Notes: generated from the sequence alone by a model not told the origin. Counted from the first letter of the stretch, positions 36,204 to 48,703 are shown. The stretch is 64,000 nucleotides of DNA from Triglochin maritima (GCA_963682175.1 OY821771.1:35608201-35672200); one strand, 5' to 3'. Made by a program: numbers and translations.

Positions 36204-36883
36204 TATTGAGAATTGAACTTAATCCTATGTGACGACCTAACCCTATGTGGCGTCCTAATCACCCGTCACATCATCATTGCTTGATGACTCATCAAGGGGG
36301 TGAAGATTCAACACATGAGAAGACAAAAGGTTGAGGGAGTGGAAGAGACAAGAGTCTTTTCATTTTTTGTGTAATTTTCGTCCTAATTATGTATGCAATT
36401 TAAGTAGAGGGTGTAATGATCTTGAATGATCATGTTTATGTAGTCTTTATATTTGGAAGTTGTAGGGTCATGTAAGTGCCTTTATAAAACACTAGAATTC
36501 ACAATTTGTAATAAAACAACAACATATATCAAGCATTAGAAGTTGAGCCACGAAATTGTGTGAGAAAAGAGTGAGTATGTGAGTAGAAAAAAGAAGAGTG
36601 CGCATTGCAAAATCGTTTTTTTGCTTTGTGAGTGTCAAGGAGAGAGTCACCTTCTTTCCTCCGTGCTCCCCAGTAGAATAGATCAAGAATGGATCTAGTG
36701 GTGTCAAAAGAAGGCAAAAGGAATGGTGATCAGGGCGGTCTAAGGCAGCGCACGAGGTGCGCCTTTTAGACCGCCAATCGGCGGTTGGGGACCGCCAATC
36801 AGCGGTCCCTGTAGCCCAGGAGACGGGCATTCTCCTGTGGTGGGTTGATCAGTAGCTCCCCGTCCTCCTCCCGTCCTCCAACA
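36204..36883 (+). repeat. 5' LTR of RT-less copia (TA...CA termini)
   Basis: Begins TATTGAGAATTGAAC and ends CGTCCTCCAACA. Contains a TATA-like TTTATAAA at 36481-36488. Near the end it can form a long hairpin (GGCGGTCTAAGGCAGCGCAC against GTGCGCCTTTTAGACCGCC) and two short ones (CCGCCAATCGGCGG and ACCGCCAATCAGCGGT). The first dinucleotide is TA in both LTRs. Confidence 0.9.
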
Positions 36884-36885
36884 TC

Positions 36886-36897
36886 TAGTATCAGAGC
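36886..36897 (+). other. Primer binding site (initiator Met tRNA type)
   Basis: TAGTATCAGAGC starts two bases after the 5' LTR. It differs at one position from the usual copia PBS TGGTATCAGAGC. Confidence 0.8.
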
Positions 36898-36905
36898 CTC
36901 GTCCG

Positions 36906-39464
36906 ATGGGAAGCTCGGGAATGACCTCGTTTGGTCATGCATCGTTGCCTCGATTGTCGAAAGGCAACTACGACAATTGGAGTATCCAAATGCGTGCACT
37001 GCTGAGTGCGCATGATGCTTGGGATCTTGTGGAGAGCGGCTTCGAGGAGGAGGCCGAGACGGGAGAAGAAATCGTCGCACAAATCAAAGCACAAAAGGAG
37101 AGAAGAGCCAAAGATAAGAGTGCTCTCTTCCTTCTCTTCCAAGCGGTGGATGAGAGTGGCTCTGAAAAGATCGTTGAAGTGAGGACGTCGAAGGAGGCAT
37201 GAGATACTCTTGAAAGGAGCTACAAGGGGGCTGATCGAGTGAGGCAAGTGCGCCTCCAAATGCTTCGAGGCGAGTTCGAGGCATTAAAGATGAAAGAATC
37301 GGAAGGAGTTGCCGATTTCGTGACGAGAGTTCACATGGTGGCGAACAAGTTAAAAAGAAATGGGGAGGCGTTGACCGAAGGAAGAGTGGTGGAGAAGGTG
37401 TTGCGTTCTCTCACCGAGGACTTCGAGAATGTGGTGTGCGCAATCGAGGAATCAAAGGACCTCGAGAAGATGACTATTGATGATCTAGCTAGCTCGTTGG
37501 AGGCACACGAGCAAAGAAAGAAGAAGAAAAGACAAGATGTCTTGGAGGAGGCGTTGCAAGCGAAGATGTCGCTTAAGGAGAAGAAACCTCGCAACGTAGA
37601 TCGTGGAAGCGGTCGTGATTATGGAGGCCATCCAAGAAAGAAGGAGGTCGAATGCTTCAAGTGTGGGAAGCGTGGTCATTTTGCGAAAGAATGCTGGTCG
37701 CAAAAGAAGGTGGAGGAGAGCTCCAACCGTGTCCGTGGTGATCGCGGATCGAAGAAGGTGATTGAGTGCTTCAATTGTGGAAAGCATGGACACTACGCAA
37801 GCGAGTGTTGGTCGAAGAAAAGGGTGGAAGAAAACTCCAACCTTGTGGCCGTGGAGGAGAATCCTTGTGATGAGGGTGTAGTCTTGCTTGCCGACAAAGG
37901 AGTGGAAGCCGAACAAGAAGGAGTTTGGTATCTCGATACGGGAGCAAGCAACCACATGTGTGGAAATAGACACATGTTCGCACATTTGGAGGAAGGAGTA
38001 CATGGGCACGTTTCGTTTGGAGATGCATCAAAGGTGCGCGTGGAAGGGAAATGCCACATCATGATCCAAGTAAAGGATGGATCTCAAAAGCTTATCTCCA
38101 ATGTGTTCTTTGTGCCCGATATGAAGACGAACATATTAAGCATGGGACAACTCCTGGAGAAAGGGTTCACGATCTTGATGAAGGATCGACGCATGACCGT
38201 GCGAGGACAAGATGGACATCTGATTGCAAATGTAGAAATATCCAAAAATTGAATGTTTAAATTGAATCTAACATGTGCTCGTGCTAGATGCTTGAATGCA
38301 TGCATTAAGGGAGATTGGTTGTGGCATATGCGACTTGGACACTTGAATTTCGGCGGGATCCAAGAAATGGCGCAGAAGGGAATGGTGCATGGTCTGCCGA
38401 TGACCGAATCCAAAGACGGATTTTGTGAAGGTTGCATGGTTGGCAAATTACCAAGGAAGAGTTTTCCAAAGCAAGGTGAACATAGAGCAAAGAAGGTGTT
38501 AGAGTTGGTGCATACCGACATATGTGGACTGATCACTCCACACTCGATTAGTAAGAATCGTTATTTCTTAACGTTTATTGATGACTTTTCACGGAAAACG
38601 TGGGTGTACTTCTTGAAGGAGAAATCTGAGGCATTTCGCATGTTCAAGAAGTTCAAGGCATATGTGGAGAAACAATGTGGCAACAACATCATGACATTAA
38701 GGTCTGAGCGAGGAGGCGAGTTCACGTCAACCGAGTTCAACAAGTTTTGTGAGGAGAATGGCATAAAACGCCATTTGACGGCTCCATACTCACCGCAACA
38801 AAATGGTGTAGCTGAAAGGAAGAATAGAACCATCATGGACATGGTTCGGAGTATGTTGAAAAGCAAGAACGTGTCAAAAGAGCTATGGGCCGAAGCAGTG
38901 GCCTGTGCAGTGTACACGTTGAATCGTTGCAAAACCGCAAGCTTGGAGGGAGTAACTCCACAAGAAGCGTGGGGTGGCTACAAGCCAACTGTAGCACATA
39001 TGAAGGTGTTTGGAAGCACAACATATGCACATGTGCCAAAAGAAAGAAGGATAAAACTTGATGATAGGAGCATCTAGCTTTTATTTGTTGGCTATGATGA
39101 ACGATCGAAAGCTTATAGGCTTCTCGATCCGACTAACAACAAAATTATCATTAGTCGTGATGTACAGGTTAACGAGGAGATAACATGGGAGTCCAAAGAG
39201 GAGATTCCACAAGTGCCAAATGAAGAACAAGAAGAGGAGATAGCCAACCCCACTGATCATGAAACGGTTCCATCTGACAAACATGACGAGATGAGACCAA
39301 GGAAGTTCAAGACACTTCGTGAAATCTACGAGACGACGAGTGAGTTGCACATGGTGTGTCTTCTCACACAAAACAAAAGCATTGGCAATCCGCTTGTATG
39401 TGAAGTTGAGAAATCAACTTGGGATGGAGGGTGGAAGAGGATTAAGTTCAAGGAGGAGTATTGA
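36906..39464 (+). pseudogene. Copia gag-protease-integrase polyprotein, three in-frame stops, RT/RNase H missing
   Basis: One reading frame throughout, broken by stops at 37200-37202 (likely an old Trp codon), 38250-38252 and 39075-39077. Order: gag (YDNWSIQMRALLSAHDAWDL), two CCHC knuckles (CFKCGKRGHFAKEC at 37652-37693, CFNCGKHGHYASEC at 37767-37808), protease with WYLDTGASNHMC (DTG at 37935-37943), GAG-pre-integrase (LWHMRLGHLNFGG), and integrase (HTDICG, NGVAERKNRT). The second integrase catalytic Asp is Glu here (RSERGGEF, codon 38706-38708). The frame runs to PRKFKTLREIYETTSELHMV, which normally precedes RT, and then jumps to a short tail ending in the 3' LTR. About 1.5 kb of RT and RNase H coding is absent. 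Confidence 0.9.
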
Positions 39465-40141
39465 GAATTGAACTTAATCCTAGGTGGCGACCTAACCCTA
39501 TGTGGCGTCCTAGTCACCCGCCACATCATCATTGCTTGATGACTCATCAAGGGGGTGAAGAGTCAACACATGAGAAGACAAAAGGTTGAGGGAGTGGAAG
39601 AGACAAGAGTCTTTTCATTTTTTGTGTAATTTTCGTCCTAATTATGTATGCAATTTAAGTAGAGGGTGTAATGATCTTGAATGATCATGTTTATGTAGTA
39701 TTTATATTTGGAAGTTGTAGGGTCATGAAAGTGCCTATATAAAGCACTAGAATTCACAATTTGTAATAGAACAACAACATATATCAAGCATTAGAAGTTG
39801 AGCCACGAAATTGTGTGAGAAAAGAGTGAGTATGTGAGTAGAAAAAAGAAGAAGAGTGTGCATTGCAAAATCGTTTTTTTGCTTTGTGAGTGTCAAGGAG
39901 AGAGCCACCTTCTTTCCTTCGTGCCCCCCAGTAGAATAGATCAAGAATGGATCTAGTGGTGTCAAAAGAAGGCAAAAGGAATGGTGATCAGGGCGGTCTA
40001 AGGCAGCGCACGAGGTGCGCCTTTTAGACCGCCAATCGGCGGTTGGGGACCGCCAATCAGCGGTCCCTGTAGCCCAGGAGACGGGCATTCTCCTGTGGTG
40101 GGTTGATCAGTAGCTCCCCGTCCTCCTCCCGTCCTCCAACA
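39459..40141 (+). repeat. 3' LTR of RT-less copia
   Basis: Same borders as the 5' LTR (TATTGAG ... CTCCAACA), with TATATAAA at 39736-39743 in place of TTTATAAA. A 3-bp expansion of AAG near 39847-39856 distinguishes it. The polyprotein frame ends at a TGA just inside it (39462-39464). Confidence 0.92.
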
Positions 40142-40146
40142 TAATC

Positions 40147-40553
40147 AACTGGCGGTCCAATTTGGTCAGATGCGACTCATTTTCGTGTGTCTACTTAATA
40201 TCAATTATGCACACGAGGTGTGCCCTGGTTAGCCATTTGAGTTTGCACTCGAATCTAATTGTTAAAATACTCATCATAATGATGTGAAGTTTCGCAGTTA
40301 CTATTTGGTCTTTCCGGGCTTACGTCTATGTCCTTCCCTCTTCCAAATGGGTCGTTGTGCATGACAAAGAGGTCAATTTTGCTTCTTTTAAGTCATTTCT
40401 TCTAACGTCTCAATCTTTTTTCTCTTCCATTCTCTTCTTTATTACCTACTACCTGAAAACAACAAACACTCGAGTAGCACAATATTCGTGTAAAATTAAG
40501 GATATATAACATGAATATGATCCATGATATGCTACTAATCAAATACCCCAACA
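40147..40553 (-). repeat. Element A 3' LTR, partial
   Basis: Minus strand starts TGTTGGGGTATTTGATTAG at 40553 and is homologous to 48301-48703 over about 400 bp (direct repeats). It stops at the TAATC target of the copia insertion. Sequence left of the copia (36062-36198) does not match the rest of this LTR family, so a deletion or rearrangement accompanied or preceded the copia insertion. Confidence 0.7.
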
Positions 40554-41220
40554 CTTATCTTTTGCTAGTCCCAAGCAAAACAAAGAAAGAGAAAAGTAAA
40601 AAAAGAGGAAAAACAAACAAAAAACAGGGAAATCCTAACTCACTTTGTAGGAATCATGGTTGCACTTAGCACATGCAACAAATCGTTAAACCCCCTTGTC
40701 GCCAAGGAGGATGAGTGATGTCTCCTGAGAGTTTTCAGCGGATATACTCACAAAATCCGAACATTGATGCAATATTCAAACTAGCAACACGACTCGATCA
40801 TTTCATTTTTCTTCTTTTTCATTTCATTTGTTTTACTTGTTGGTGTTTAATTCTCTCAGAGTCATGTTTTGTGCATCATTGCCTATATGAGGACTTACAC
40901 TATCACACACACATTCCCCCAAATCTTCACATAGAGCGATCCCTTCCACTCGTGTAACAGGAGTTCGGTCGGTGCATCCCAAGTCAGATGACTCAAAAGC
41001 AGCAGACACTAAGTCCCCTCAGACCTAATTTCCCGAGTGATAGGAGTCGTACAAGAAGAAAGAACACCATACTTAATTATTATTTATTTTCCACATGGGA
41101 ATCAAAACCCCTACACTTAAGGTTTCACAACAGGAGTTCAAGGGTTCCCGACTTCAACAAACTTCCTTATACTAACATGCACGAATTATTCGACTCACTA
41201 GGTTCAAGGTGGACTTCTTT

Positions 41221-44052
41221 TGTAATGCCCCCGATATCGTTGGTACGCACACCGGGAAAGACTATAAGTGTCGCGATCAGAGACCTCCGCGACGACCGAA
41301 GGAGTTACAAAAGACAGACCATACAATGACTCCACAATAAATAGAGAGATCAAACATGGATAAACTAACATAAAACATAACTAAAAAGTGAGAGATTATC
41401 CATATATGGGAACAAGGTCAAATACATTACATAGAGTTCAAAAGGGAAATACATCATAAATAATGCGGAAGCAAAAGACAAACTGAAGAATCTGGTCGAC
41501 GTGTCCCTCGTGTACAGAATCTTCGACTACTCGTCCAGTCTACCCTGTAGGAATCTAAGTACCTGCAAGCACCGCATCAACATATGCGTGATTTTTCTAT
41601 AAGAAAACCCAGTATGCCCCTGACCCAATCAGAGTTATATAGAAGAATGCATGCAATCTATCTAAGCCAAAAGCATCCGAAACATAAACAGAAAAGCACA
41701 TAATGCAACAGAAGGGAATGACTCCATAAGCCATGCCGGTCCGGCGCACTCGAACCATTCCTCAACAGGAACTGGAACACTAGCCTCACTGGTCAAGGGA
41801 GGTCACTCGACAGTGACCCACCGCTCGGCACAAAGCGGTGCGCTGGATAAGTGTCCCAATTCGCGGCAAGTGACCTACATGGTGTCATCGCGAACTTGGG
41901 AACACCTACCCTGAGACAGAATGGCAGCACGCCTTCCCAGGACTTATCTTACACCTGGCCTTCCAACGTAAAGGTCTTATGCGAATGGCCTCTGGAGCTA
42001 GAGGACCCACTCGTGGCCCGTCGGCCCAGAAAACAGAACGTGCCCAGAATTATTAATCAGATTAAATGCAAAGCAAGCTACTTAAGCATCTAAAATCTAA
42101 TGCATCTACAATGTATGAAACGAGCTCAAGGAAAGGTATCCGGATACCCTCCTAACATCCCCCAAACAAATCAAAATTAGAACATCCCAATCAGGAATCC
42201 AACGAAACTCACAACAGCAAGCAATCATAACTGGAACGACAAATCAAGATAATAGTTAATTGAGTCATCTACGGGTCATGATAAGGATGTTATAAGGTCT
42301 GATATCCTAAGGGTCATACATAACCATATCATAACACTTCACTTCAGTAACATATAGACATGAAAGACGCAATAGGATGATGCATTACAACTAGATATAT
42401 CAAAATCAAACTCCACAATAATCGATAGCATGCATCCTTAATTTCAGAGTGTATATGCGATGATAACTGAAATCTCAGAGCATGATCAAAGTTGATATGG
42501 GTATGGATTACATGTATATCAGTAGGATAATCATGTTAGAACATGCATAAAATATTAGTAGATAATATAGATCTCTAAACTAGCACACATGCGTGCAACA
42601 GGTTAATGCGTTGCTTTAGAATATGACACAATCAACACATGATATGGAAGAGCCCATTTACATTCATAAGTGCATGCATGACTACAACATCAGGAATACA
42701 CACACACACCAGATCATATAACCACATTATATTTTCTACTGAAACACAACAAGTCATATATAGCAAAACACATTCAGCACATAGAACACGATAAGTTACA
42801 ATAGGCAAGCTAACAAGTTCAATTGACTCACAACCAGATGCATGAGCCCCTGACCACTCCAACCCACATGCTTAGAGTATCCCTCTCAGGTGGTCCATGG
42901 TGGGAGAGGGTCAGTAGAGATCCATCCAAGCAGCTCAACCCAACAACTGAGCAAGCTGATGCACATGGTGCACTAACCGCATGGCTAGCCCATTTCAAGC
43001 GCACCCTGCTCAGACCAAGCTAGCCCATCCAGATCCCCCTCACCCTAAGTCTCCCTAGGGTTGTTCCACACCTTTTACTGACCCCTGCCACCATCTAGAA
43101 GGGTTGGACCAGCCAGCTGATCCAAACAAAGAGTCAAGAGGGTTGAAGACAAATCCTAGTCGGATCTTGTGTGCACCAGCCACACCCAACCAGATCCGTG
43201 TCCACCCCAAAACTCAGCCCAGAAGAAACCTCGTCACTCCTGGACGGACCTCACCGGAGCTCTCCGGAGCCCCGGTCCCTCTGGCTGCCCCCACAACCAA
43301 CCCCATCTAGCGCATGCTCCATGCACACGCTAGAAGGGAACTCGGTTGATGGTGCAACCGATTGCACCAACCACCAACATGGTGATAGCTGGCCCTCCAA
43401 CCACAACTCCTCCCACAAAACTCTTCAAGGGTCAGGAGCATACCTGATTAGCAAGGAAGTTGCCTGAAATTAGCCGAAGATTCTGTCCACCAAACTTCTA
43501 GCCGCACCACAGGTTGCACTAGACATCGCTTCTAGCCTCGTTGGATTTGAAGTTAGCTGGAGCACCACCTGAGTGGCCTGACCATGTGGCTGGGGAGTGG
43601 AAGAGGTGGAGGAGACGTGTGGGAGGTGAAGAGGTGTGCAAGGGTTGGCTGGTGGGAGAGGCTTTTTGTTAGCTTGCTAGGACTCTTAAATTTCCTAGCC
43701 TTCATGGCTAATCAAGCCACCTCAACACATGCCAAAAATGGCATCAGCAAAGACATCCCAAAAGCCACAAAAATGCACATCCAAACCCTAATGCAACCCT
43801 TCCAATTCCATGCCACTTCAACACGGTTTTAGTCCAAAACCGACCCTACACTCACTCAGACCCAAATTGAGTCGATTGAGTCAAACAATCGCGCGCTCTC
43901 CCGATGTGTCGCACCCGATCAACCAACAATAAATCCGATCAAATCTACCCAAACAAGCATGCCATAACACAATTTGACATTCCAAGAAGTCAATTATGCA
44001 TAACCACGGAGAGTGGACTTATTATTACTATAGCAGGAGAGCGGGTCTTACA
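41221..44052 (-). mobile_element. Solo LTR 4 (2.8 kb) in element A, TSD TCTTT
   Basis: Starts TGTAATGCCCCCG and ends GAGCGGGTCTTACA. TCTTT flanks it at 41216-41220 and 44053-44057. Element B has the uninterrupted site (CAAATAAATAAAGAAGTCC at 51661-51679), confirming the borders. On the minus strand it begins TGTAAGACCCGC, like the LTR at 55902. It is colinear and homologous with that LTR, including a shared minus-strand frame at ~43104-43260. Open frames in it carry no known domain. Confidence 0.88.
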
Positions 44053-45090
44053 TCTTTATTTGTTTGAGTACTGAAACCCTATGATTACTCACCCCTTGAG
44101 GAAAAACCGGGGTGCATCCTCACGACTAGATAAGACCTAAAGCAGTGTACTAGATATCCTAATGCATCGTGTCCAAGTCAATTTTGGGAGCTTCCTTTTA
44201 CTTTGCCTCTCAACAGTTTTGCACATGCTAAACACACGCAAAATCCAACGCAAAATATTTTCTTTCGCAAACACATGAAGATTTTGAAAGAAAATGAAAA
44301 ATTAAAGCACTAGGTAATCAAAAGAAGACAAGTCGGCCAAGGATCATGACAAGCTGATATATCGATATTAAATGCAGCACACTAACACGACCCTAACAAT
44401 ACACACAAAAACAAAGTGAAAAATACTTGACTCCACATATATACTAATGTAAAGCACCCCTATACTTCATGCATTGTCCTCAATGTATGCAAGCATGATA
44501 CTACATGTATTTTTGCAAATACAAGGAAAATTTCATGGTCATGTTGATAGACACAAACCCGAATCCCCAATAACCTGTGAGATGCTTAAGAAATGAGACA
44601 AATACGTGAAACAAATGAGGTCCAAATACACAAGGGTTGGAGCCCACAACAACCTATGCTCACTATTGGAGTCTTTTTTCTTCTTTTTTTCAAATATAAC
44701 TATGTACAAAAATAAGTTCTCATCGTCATTTGTCAAAAAAACATCAAATGTGAACCTCAAAAGTGGTCGATGCACTTGGAATGGGAACATGATACCACAC
44801 AGGGCCAAAATACTCATGTGTGGACCCCTCACAAAGCGCACAAGATGCAAGGAGAGGTTCATGATCAAGACACAAAGACATCTGATTCAAATGATCAATC
44901 TTAAAGAGCTCGAACCTCTTAAGAGTTTGGTCGCAATTGAGCAACGGAAGAAGAGTTTCTTTCTCTCGATGCGGTATTGAAGTTATGATCATCAATCCAA
45001 ACTCTCCAACAAATAGACTCGTGCGCCGGAATGAGGTCAACAACCTCATTTTCCTTGCCCGATGCACCAAGCAAACAGTAAGTGAGTCCT

Positions 45091-46358
45091 CTAAAGAACT
45101 CCCAATACCCTCACTGGCAATGTAATTGTTTGGTGTCCCTTCATTTTCAAGATGATCAGGAACAGTAACGAGAGGCAAGATCTCACTATATCATATGAAA
45201 TTAGGGGTTTAGGGAGCTCTTGCTCCACCAATGGTGAGTCTTTAAGAGGCACAACATTAATATCATGTGACTCAAAGACCACAATACAAAAAGATAAGGT
45301 ACAATCATGTGCCGACTCATAAAGAGACTGGTCCATGCTATTATCAATTTGAATCGAATCCCCCACCAAGTGATCATGAATTGAAACCTCAAGTCCTTCA
45401 GACTGACTAGGAGTTTGACTTTGGAAGATTGTGCTTTGAAATTGTGGATGTCGTGGTGGTTCGATATCAAAAGGTCGCCCTCCTTACATTCACGTAATTG
45501 TTATGTCATCTGACTCACTTCAATTTCCATAGTCTGCAAGGAATTCAAGTTGGACTTCAATAAATTTTGAGTGATTTCCATGAACAATTGGAGGGTTTTG
45601 TTCTAAAGAATCAAGTCTGGGGTTAACAGTGAGCTTCATGTCATAATTTGGGAAATTGTTGGGTTGGGTGTTGAATGACTGAGAATTAGTCCACATGGTC
45701 ATGGGTGGTGGCTGCTAGGGTTGTGGGTATTCAGGAGGAGAATAATGGGGGTGGGTATCATGTATTAAAATTTGAATCAGTATTGTCTCCCCATAAATCC
45801 ATCCATTTTGGGTTGTATGTGGATGCGTAAAGGTCACATTGAGCATTTTGGGAAAAAATATGCTCATACTCAGGTTCTGGGGAACATAAGGACATTCCCC
45901 GATAACGTGACCACTCAACCCACAACAGTCACACGATATGGCTACTGGAGCCACCAGTGCACCCATATTCTCTACCGCACGCATGAAAAAGGTCAATCTT
46001 TCTTGTAATGTCTCAGTTTGTTGACCAACATATGATCCGACACAACTAGATGATGGTCTAACAGTTGGTGCCCCTCTCATATTACTCCAACATGAATTCT
46101 GCTCAACCACACAATTATGATTGTCGCAACCATGCTGGGTGTTAGTCTGAGGCACCCCCGAATGCATGGGTCCGGAATACTAGGGAGAATAGTCTTGGTC
46201 CCAACAATGAAATGGATGGTCGCCCATGTAACCATCCATCTCGACACAGTACTCTCGAGTAGACCACTCACGAGGCCAAGCTTGCAAAAAGTGCTCGACT
46301 CGACCCTAAAACACTTATAGAGAGTTAAAGGAGAGGAGATTAAAACGTATAAGTACAT
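45091..46358 (-). pseudogene. Athila-like gag remnant, element A
   Basis: Broken minus-strand frames. The best (46167-45715) includes a zinc knuckle CDCCGLSGHVIGECPY after a helix-like segment (LQERLTFFMRAVENM), the arrangement of Ty3 Athila/Tat gag proteins. Stops and frame changes on both sides show it is not functional. No protease motif follows. Confidence 0.6.
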
Positions 46359-47170
46359 GAGAAGAAGATGACTCAGAGGAGAAAGGAAGGAACACTAGAG
46401 CTAGTGTGGGTAAATGATGAGGATAGAAGTCTAATCTAGCAAACATGACTTAAACAAGTTTAGGCTGACTACTGGTCCTTAGACTAGACGACGCCTAACC
46501 GCGACTCTCCACACTCCCAAACATCCCACCTCCCTTGGACAAAGGTCACAAAGGCGAATGAGAAAGTCAAGACCCGGAGGTCCCAAAAGTCTCAATGCAA
46601 CTAAGAAAACGACGACGTTCAGGTCATGACGTCGAGAATGTGATTGTCTCCTAAGTACGCTCGAATCCTAGGAGTCAATGTCTACTTGATTTTAGATTAA
46701 TGCTTTACTTGAGTGTGGTGTGTTGGGCTAAGGGATGGGTGATAAAATCCCCTATCTTATCTTGAAGACTATAGGTGGTGCCCCTTAAACATATTTTGAG
46801 TTTTTAGGCTAGCAAGCAACTCACCTCACTCTCGTTCTAATGCACCTTACTAACTAATGCATGTTTTAACCATGCATGAATGTGAGAATGGGTGCACATA
46901 CCTCACGCCAACACTCAACAACACAAAAAAATAAAGCAAAGGAAATACAATATGCGTGCAAGGTCTACAGATGATGCATGACCTAAATGACAATTGATCT
47001 AATCTTTTGCTTTGAGTTTTAAGGTTCAAGTTGTATAAAAAGGTATTGATTGGTTTATTGATTAATTTGAAAGCAACCTACAGGTTCAGACATACAAAAT
47101 TGGGCTCTCAGACAATTATATTGAAATTAGAAACAAACAGAAGAAAATAGGAAGCAAAATCTGGTCACCA

Positions 47171-47188
47171 GACCGCTGATTGGCGGTC
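47171..47188. repeat. 18-nt hairpin word shared with the copia LTR
   Basis: GACCGCTGATTGGCGGTC is the exact reverse complement of GACCGCCAATCAGCGGTC in both LTRs of the RT-less copia (36790-36807 and 40048-40065). It lies in the leader of element A, downstream of the PBS. Confidence 0.8.
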
Positions 47189-47321
47189 AGAGTAGCTTCT
47201 TCCTCCCTCAAATTTCTCTTGGTATCTCCCTCTGATCCTAAGAAGTCCTGAAACAAACCAAAACTAAAAAACAAGATCAAATCCACTCGAATCATCCAAA
47301 CTTGAGTCTGGACAGAGCACC

Positions 47322-47339
47322 TCCCCGACAACGACACCA
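47322..47339 (-). other. Primer binding site of element A
   Basis: Minus strand TGGTGTCGTTGTCGGGGA, a C-to-T decayed form of TGGCGCCGTTGCCGGGGA, the PBS typical of plant Athila/Tat elements. It fixes orientation and the end of the 5' LTR. Confidence 0.85.
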
Positions 47340-47345
47340 AAAACT

Positions 47346-48703
47346 TGTTTCGATTAAGTTTAAACTGCAAGTGCAAGTACGGGTCGAGACCAAAGGGAGG
47401 TGTGTCAACTCTGGTTCTTTAGAAATAAAATGGAAAAGACAGGGGGAAAGAAGTTTGATTACACTAAACTAACAACTAACAAATGGGAAAGATGAAAGCA
47501 CAAAACTAACTAAAACTAAACTAAGCAACTAGGAAAGAAAGATGAATTTCAGTATGAAAAACCCCCAAGGGGTGGAGTGTGTACACATGTGATAAGATGA
47601 TGAATAATGCATTTAATAAGGCACAAATGTGGGTTGTGTTTTCATGCATAGGAAGTACGTAATGGCTGGGACAAAATCTATCATTCAAATCACTAACCTA
47701 GTTGATTAACACGAGCATAATCTAGTTGGTTATTAAGAACCTAAACAAGCAAGAGAAATACCTAATAGTTGTGGCAAAACCCATCAAGTTAAGTTTTCTC
47801 TTTTAAACAAACAAGTATACATTCACATTTATCACATATTGCCTAAGATAACATTAATTCTCATTCTTCATTGCATGTATAAACATCATCTCCACCCCGA
47901 AAATGGGATGAAACTACTCACTACATATTAAGCTAACAATTATATTAAGGAACTAAACATTATAACTAATTATACTAAGATTAAGGAAGCAAAACTAAGC
48001 TAAATATGCAAGCATTAAAAGAGAACATTAAAGAAAACTAAGAACATATGTTATTTAGATGACTCATATTACAAGTAACATTTTTCTCCACTTGAGGTTT
48101 GCTCCAAGGCTTTACTCCATGTACAGAGAATGATCACCAAGCAATGAGTAATTACAAAGGAGAAAGACCTATTTATAGACTTGAAAAAGGCAGCTGGGGA
48201 CAATCCCCCGGTGTGGGACAAATGAAACATTCTCATAATATACATAAACACATAACCCATATCCGTGCAAAATCGGGTCGCATTCTGACCAAAATGTACC
48301 ACTAATTGGCAGTCCAATTTGGTCAGATGCGACTCATTTTCGTGCCTCTACTTAATATCTTCAATTATGCACGTGGGGTGTGCCCTGGTTAGCTATTTGA
48401 GTCTATGCCCAAATCTAATTGTGAAAATACTCCTCATGATGGTGTGAAGTTTATCGATTTGCTATTTGGTCCTTTCGGGCTTACGTCCAGGTCATTCGCT
48501 CTTGTTAATGGGTCTTTATGCATGACAGAAAGGTTTGCTTCATTTGTGTCCTTTCTTTTTACGTTTCAGTCTTTTTTCTCTTCCTTTCTCTTCTTTATTA
48601 CCTAATCCCTCAAATATGAAAACAAACACTCGAGTAACAAAATATTGAGGTAAAATTAATGATATATAACATGAATATGATGCACAATATGCTACTAATC
48701 AAC
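47346..48703 (-). repeat. Element A 5' LTR (first bases lost)
   Basis: Minus strand from TTGATTAGTAGC at 48703 to about TTAATCGAAACA at 47346, just before the PBS. Contains CTATAAATAGG (48168-48178, minus) as a TATA box. The first ~10 bp of the LTR are missing at the junction with element B. The matching LTR of B lies at 52336-53012 in inverted orientation. Confidence 0.7.

Larger units (their letters stand above)
36204..40141 (+). mobile_element. Copia element with two LTRs, RT-less; TSD TAATC
   Basis: LTRs at 36204-36883 and 39459-40141, TSD TAATC at 36199-36203 and 40142-40146, a Met-tRNA-type PBS, and a purine tract AAGGAGGAG (39450-39458) before the 3' LTR. By eye the two LTRs differ at about 14 positions plus one 3-bp indel (~2%), so insertion is recent. 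Gag, protease and integrase are present but reverse transcriptase and RNase H are missing, so it would need help in trans. It is inserted in the 3' LTR of the minus-strand Athila-like element. Confidence 0.93.
40147..48703 (-). mobile_element. Athila/Tat-like Ty3 element A (non-autonomous, gag only)
   Basis: Read on the minus strand: 5' LTR (48703 to ~47346), PBS (47339-47322), a leader and a gag-like reading region (46358-45091), a long 3' region, and a 3' LTR start at 40553 that is cut at 40147 by the RT-less copia. The internal 3' region is split by a solo LTR (41221-44052). No protease, RT or integrase is seen on this strand. Its 3' region is homologous, in inverted orientation, to 50900-52335 of element B. 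Confidence 0.75.

Noticed and set aside
36492..37259. Minus-strand frames across the copia 5' LTR and gag
   Set aside because: Antisense shadows of the LTR hairpins and gag; an almost identical frame repeats in the 3' LTR (39747-40088).
37485..38009. 174-residue minus-strand frame
   Set aside because: Antisense of the gag zinc-knuckle and protease region; no independent homology.
42823..43467. Pro-rich plus-strand frames
   Set aside because: Internal to solo LTR 4; similar to a minus-strand frame in solo LTR 5 at 56645-56884. Conserved as DNA of one LTR family, with no start or stop conservation.
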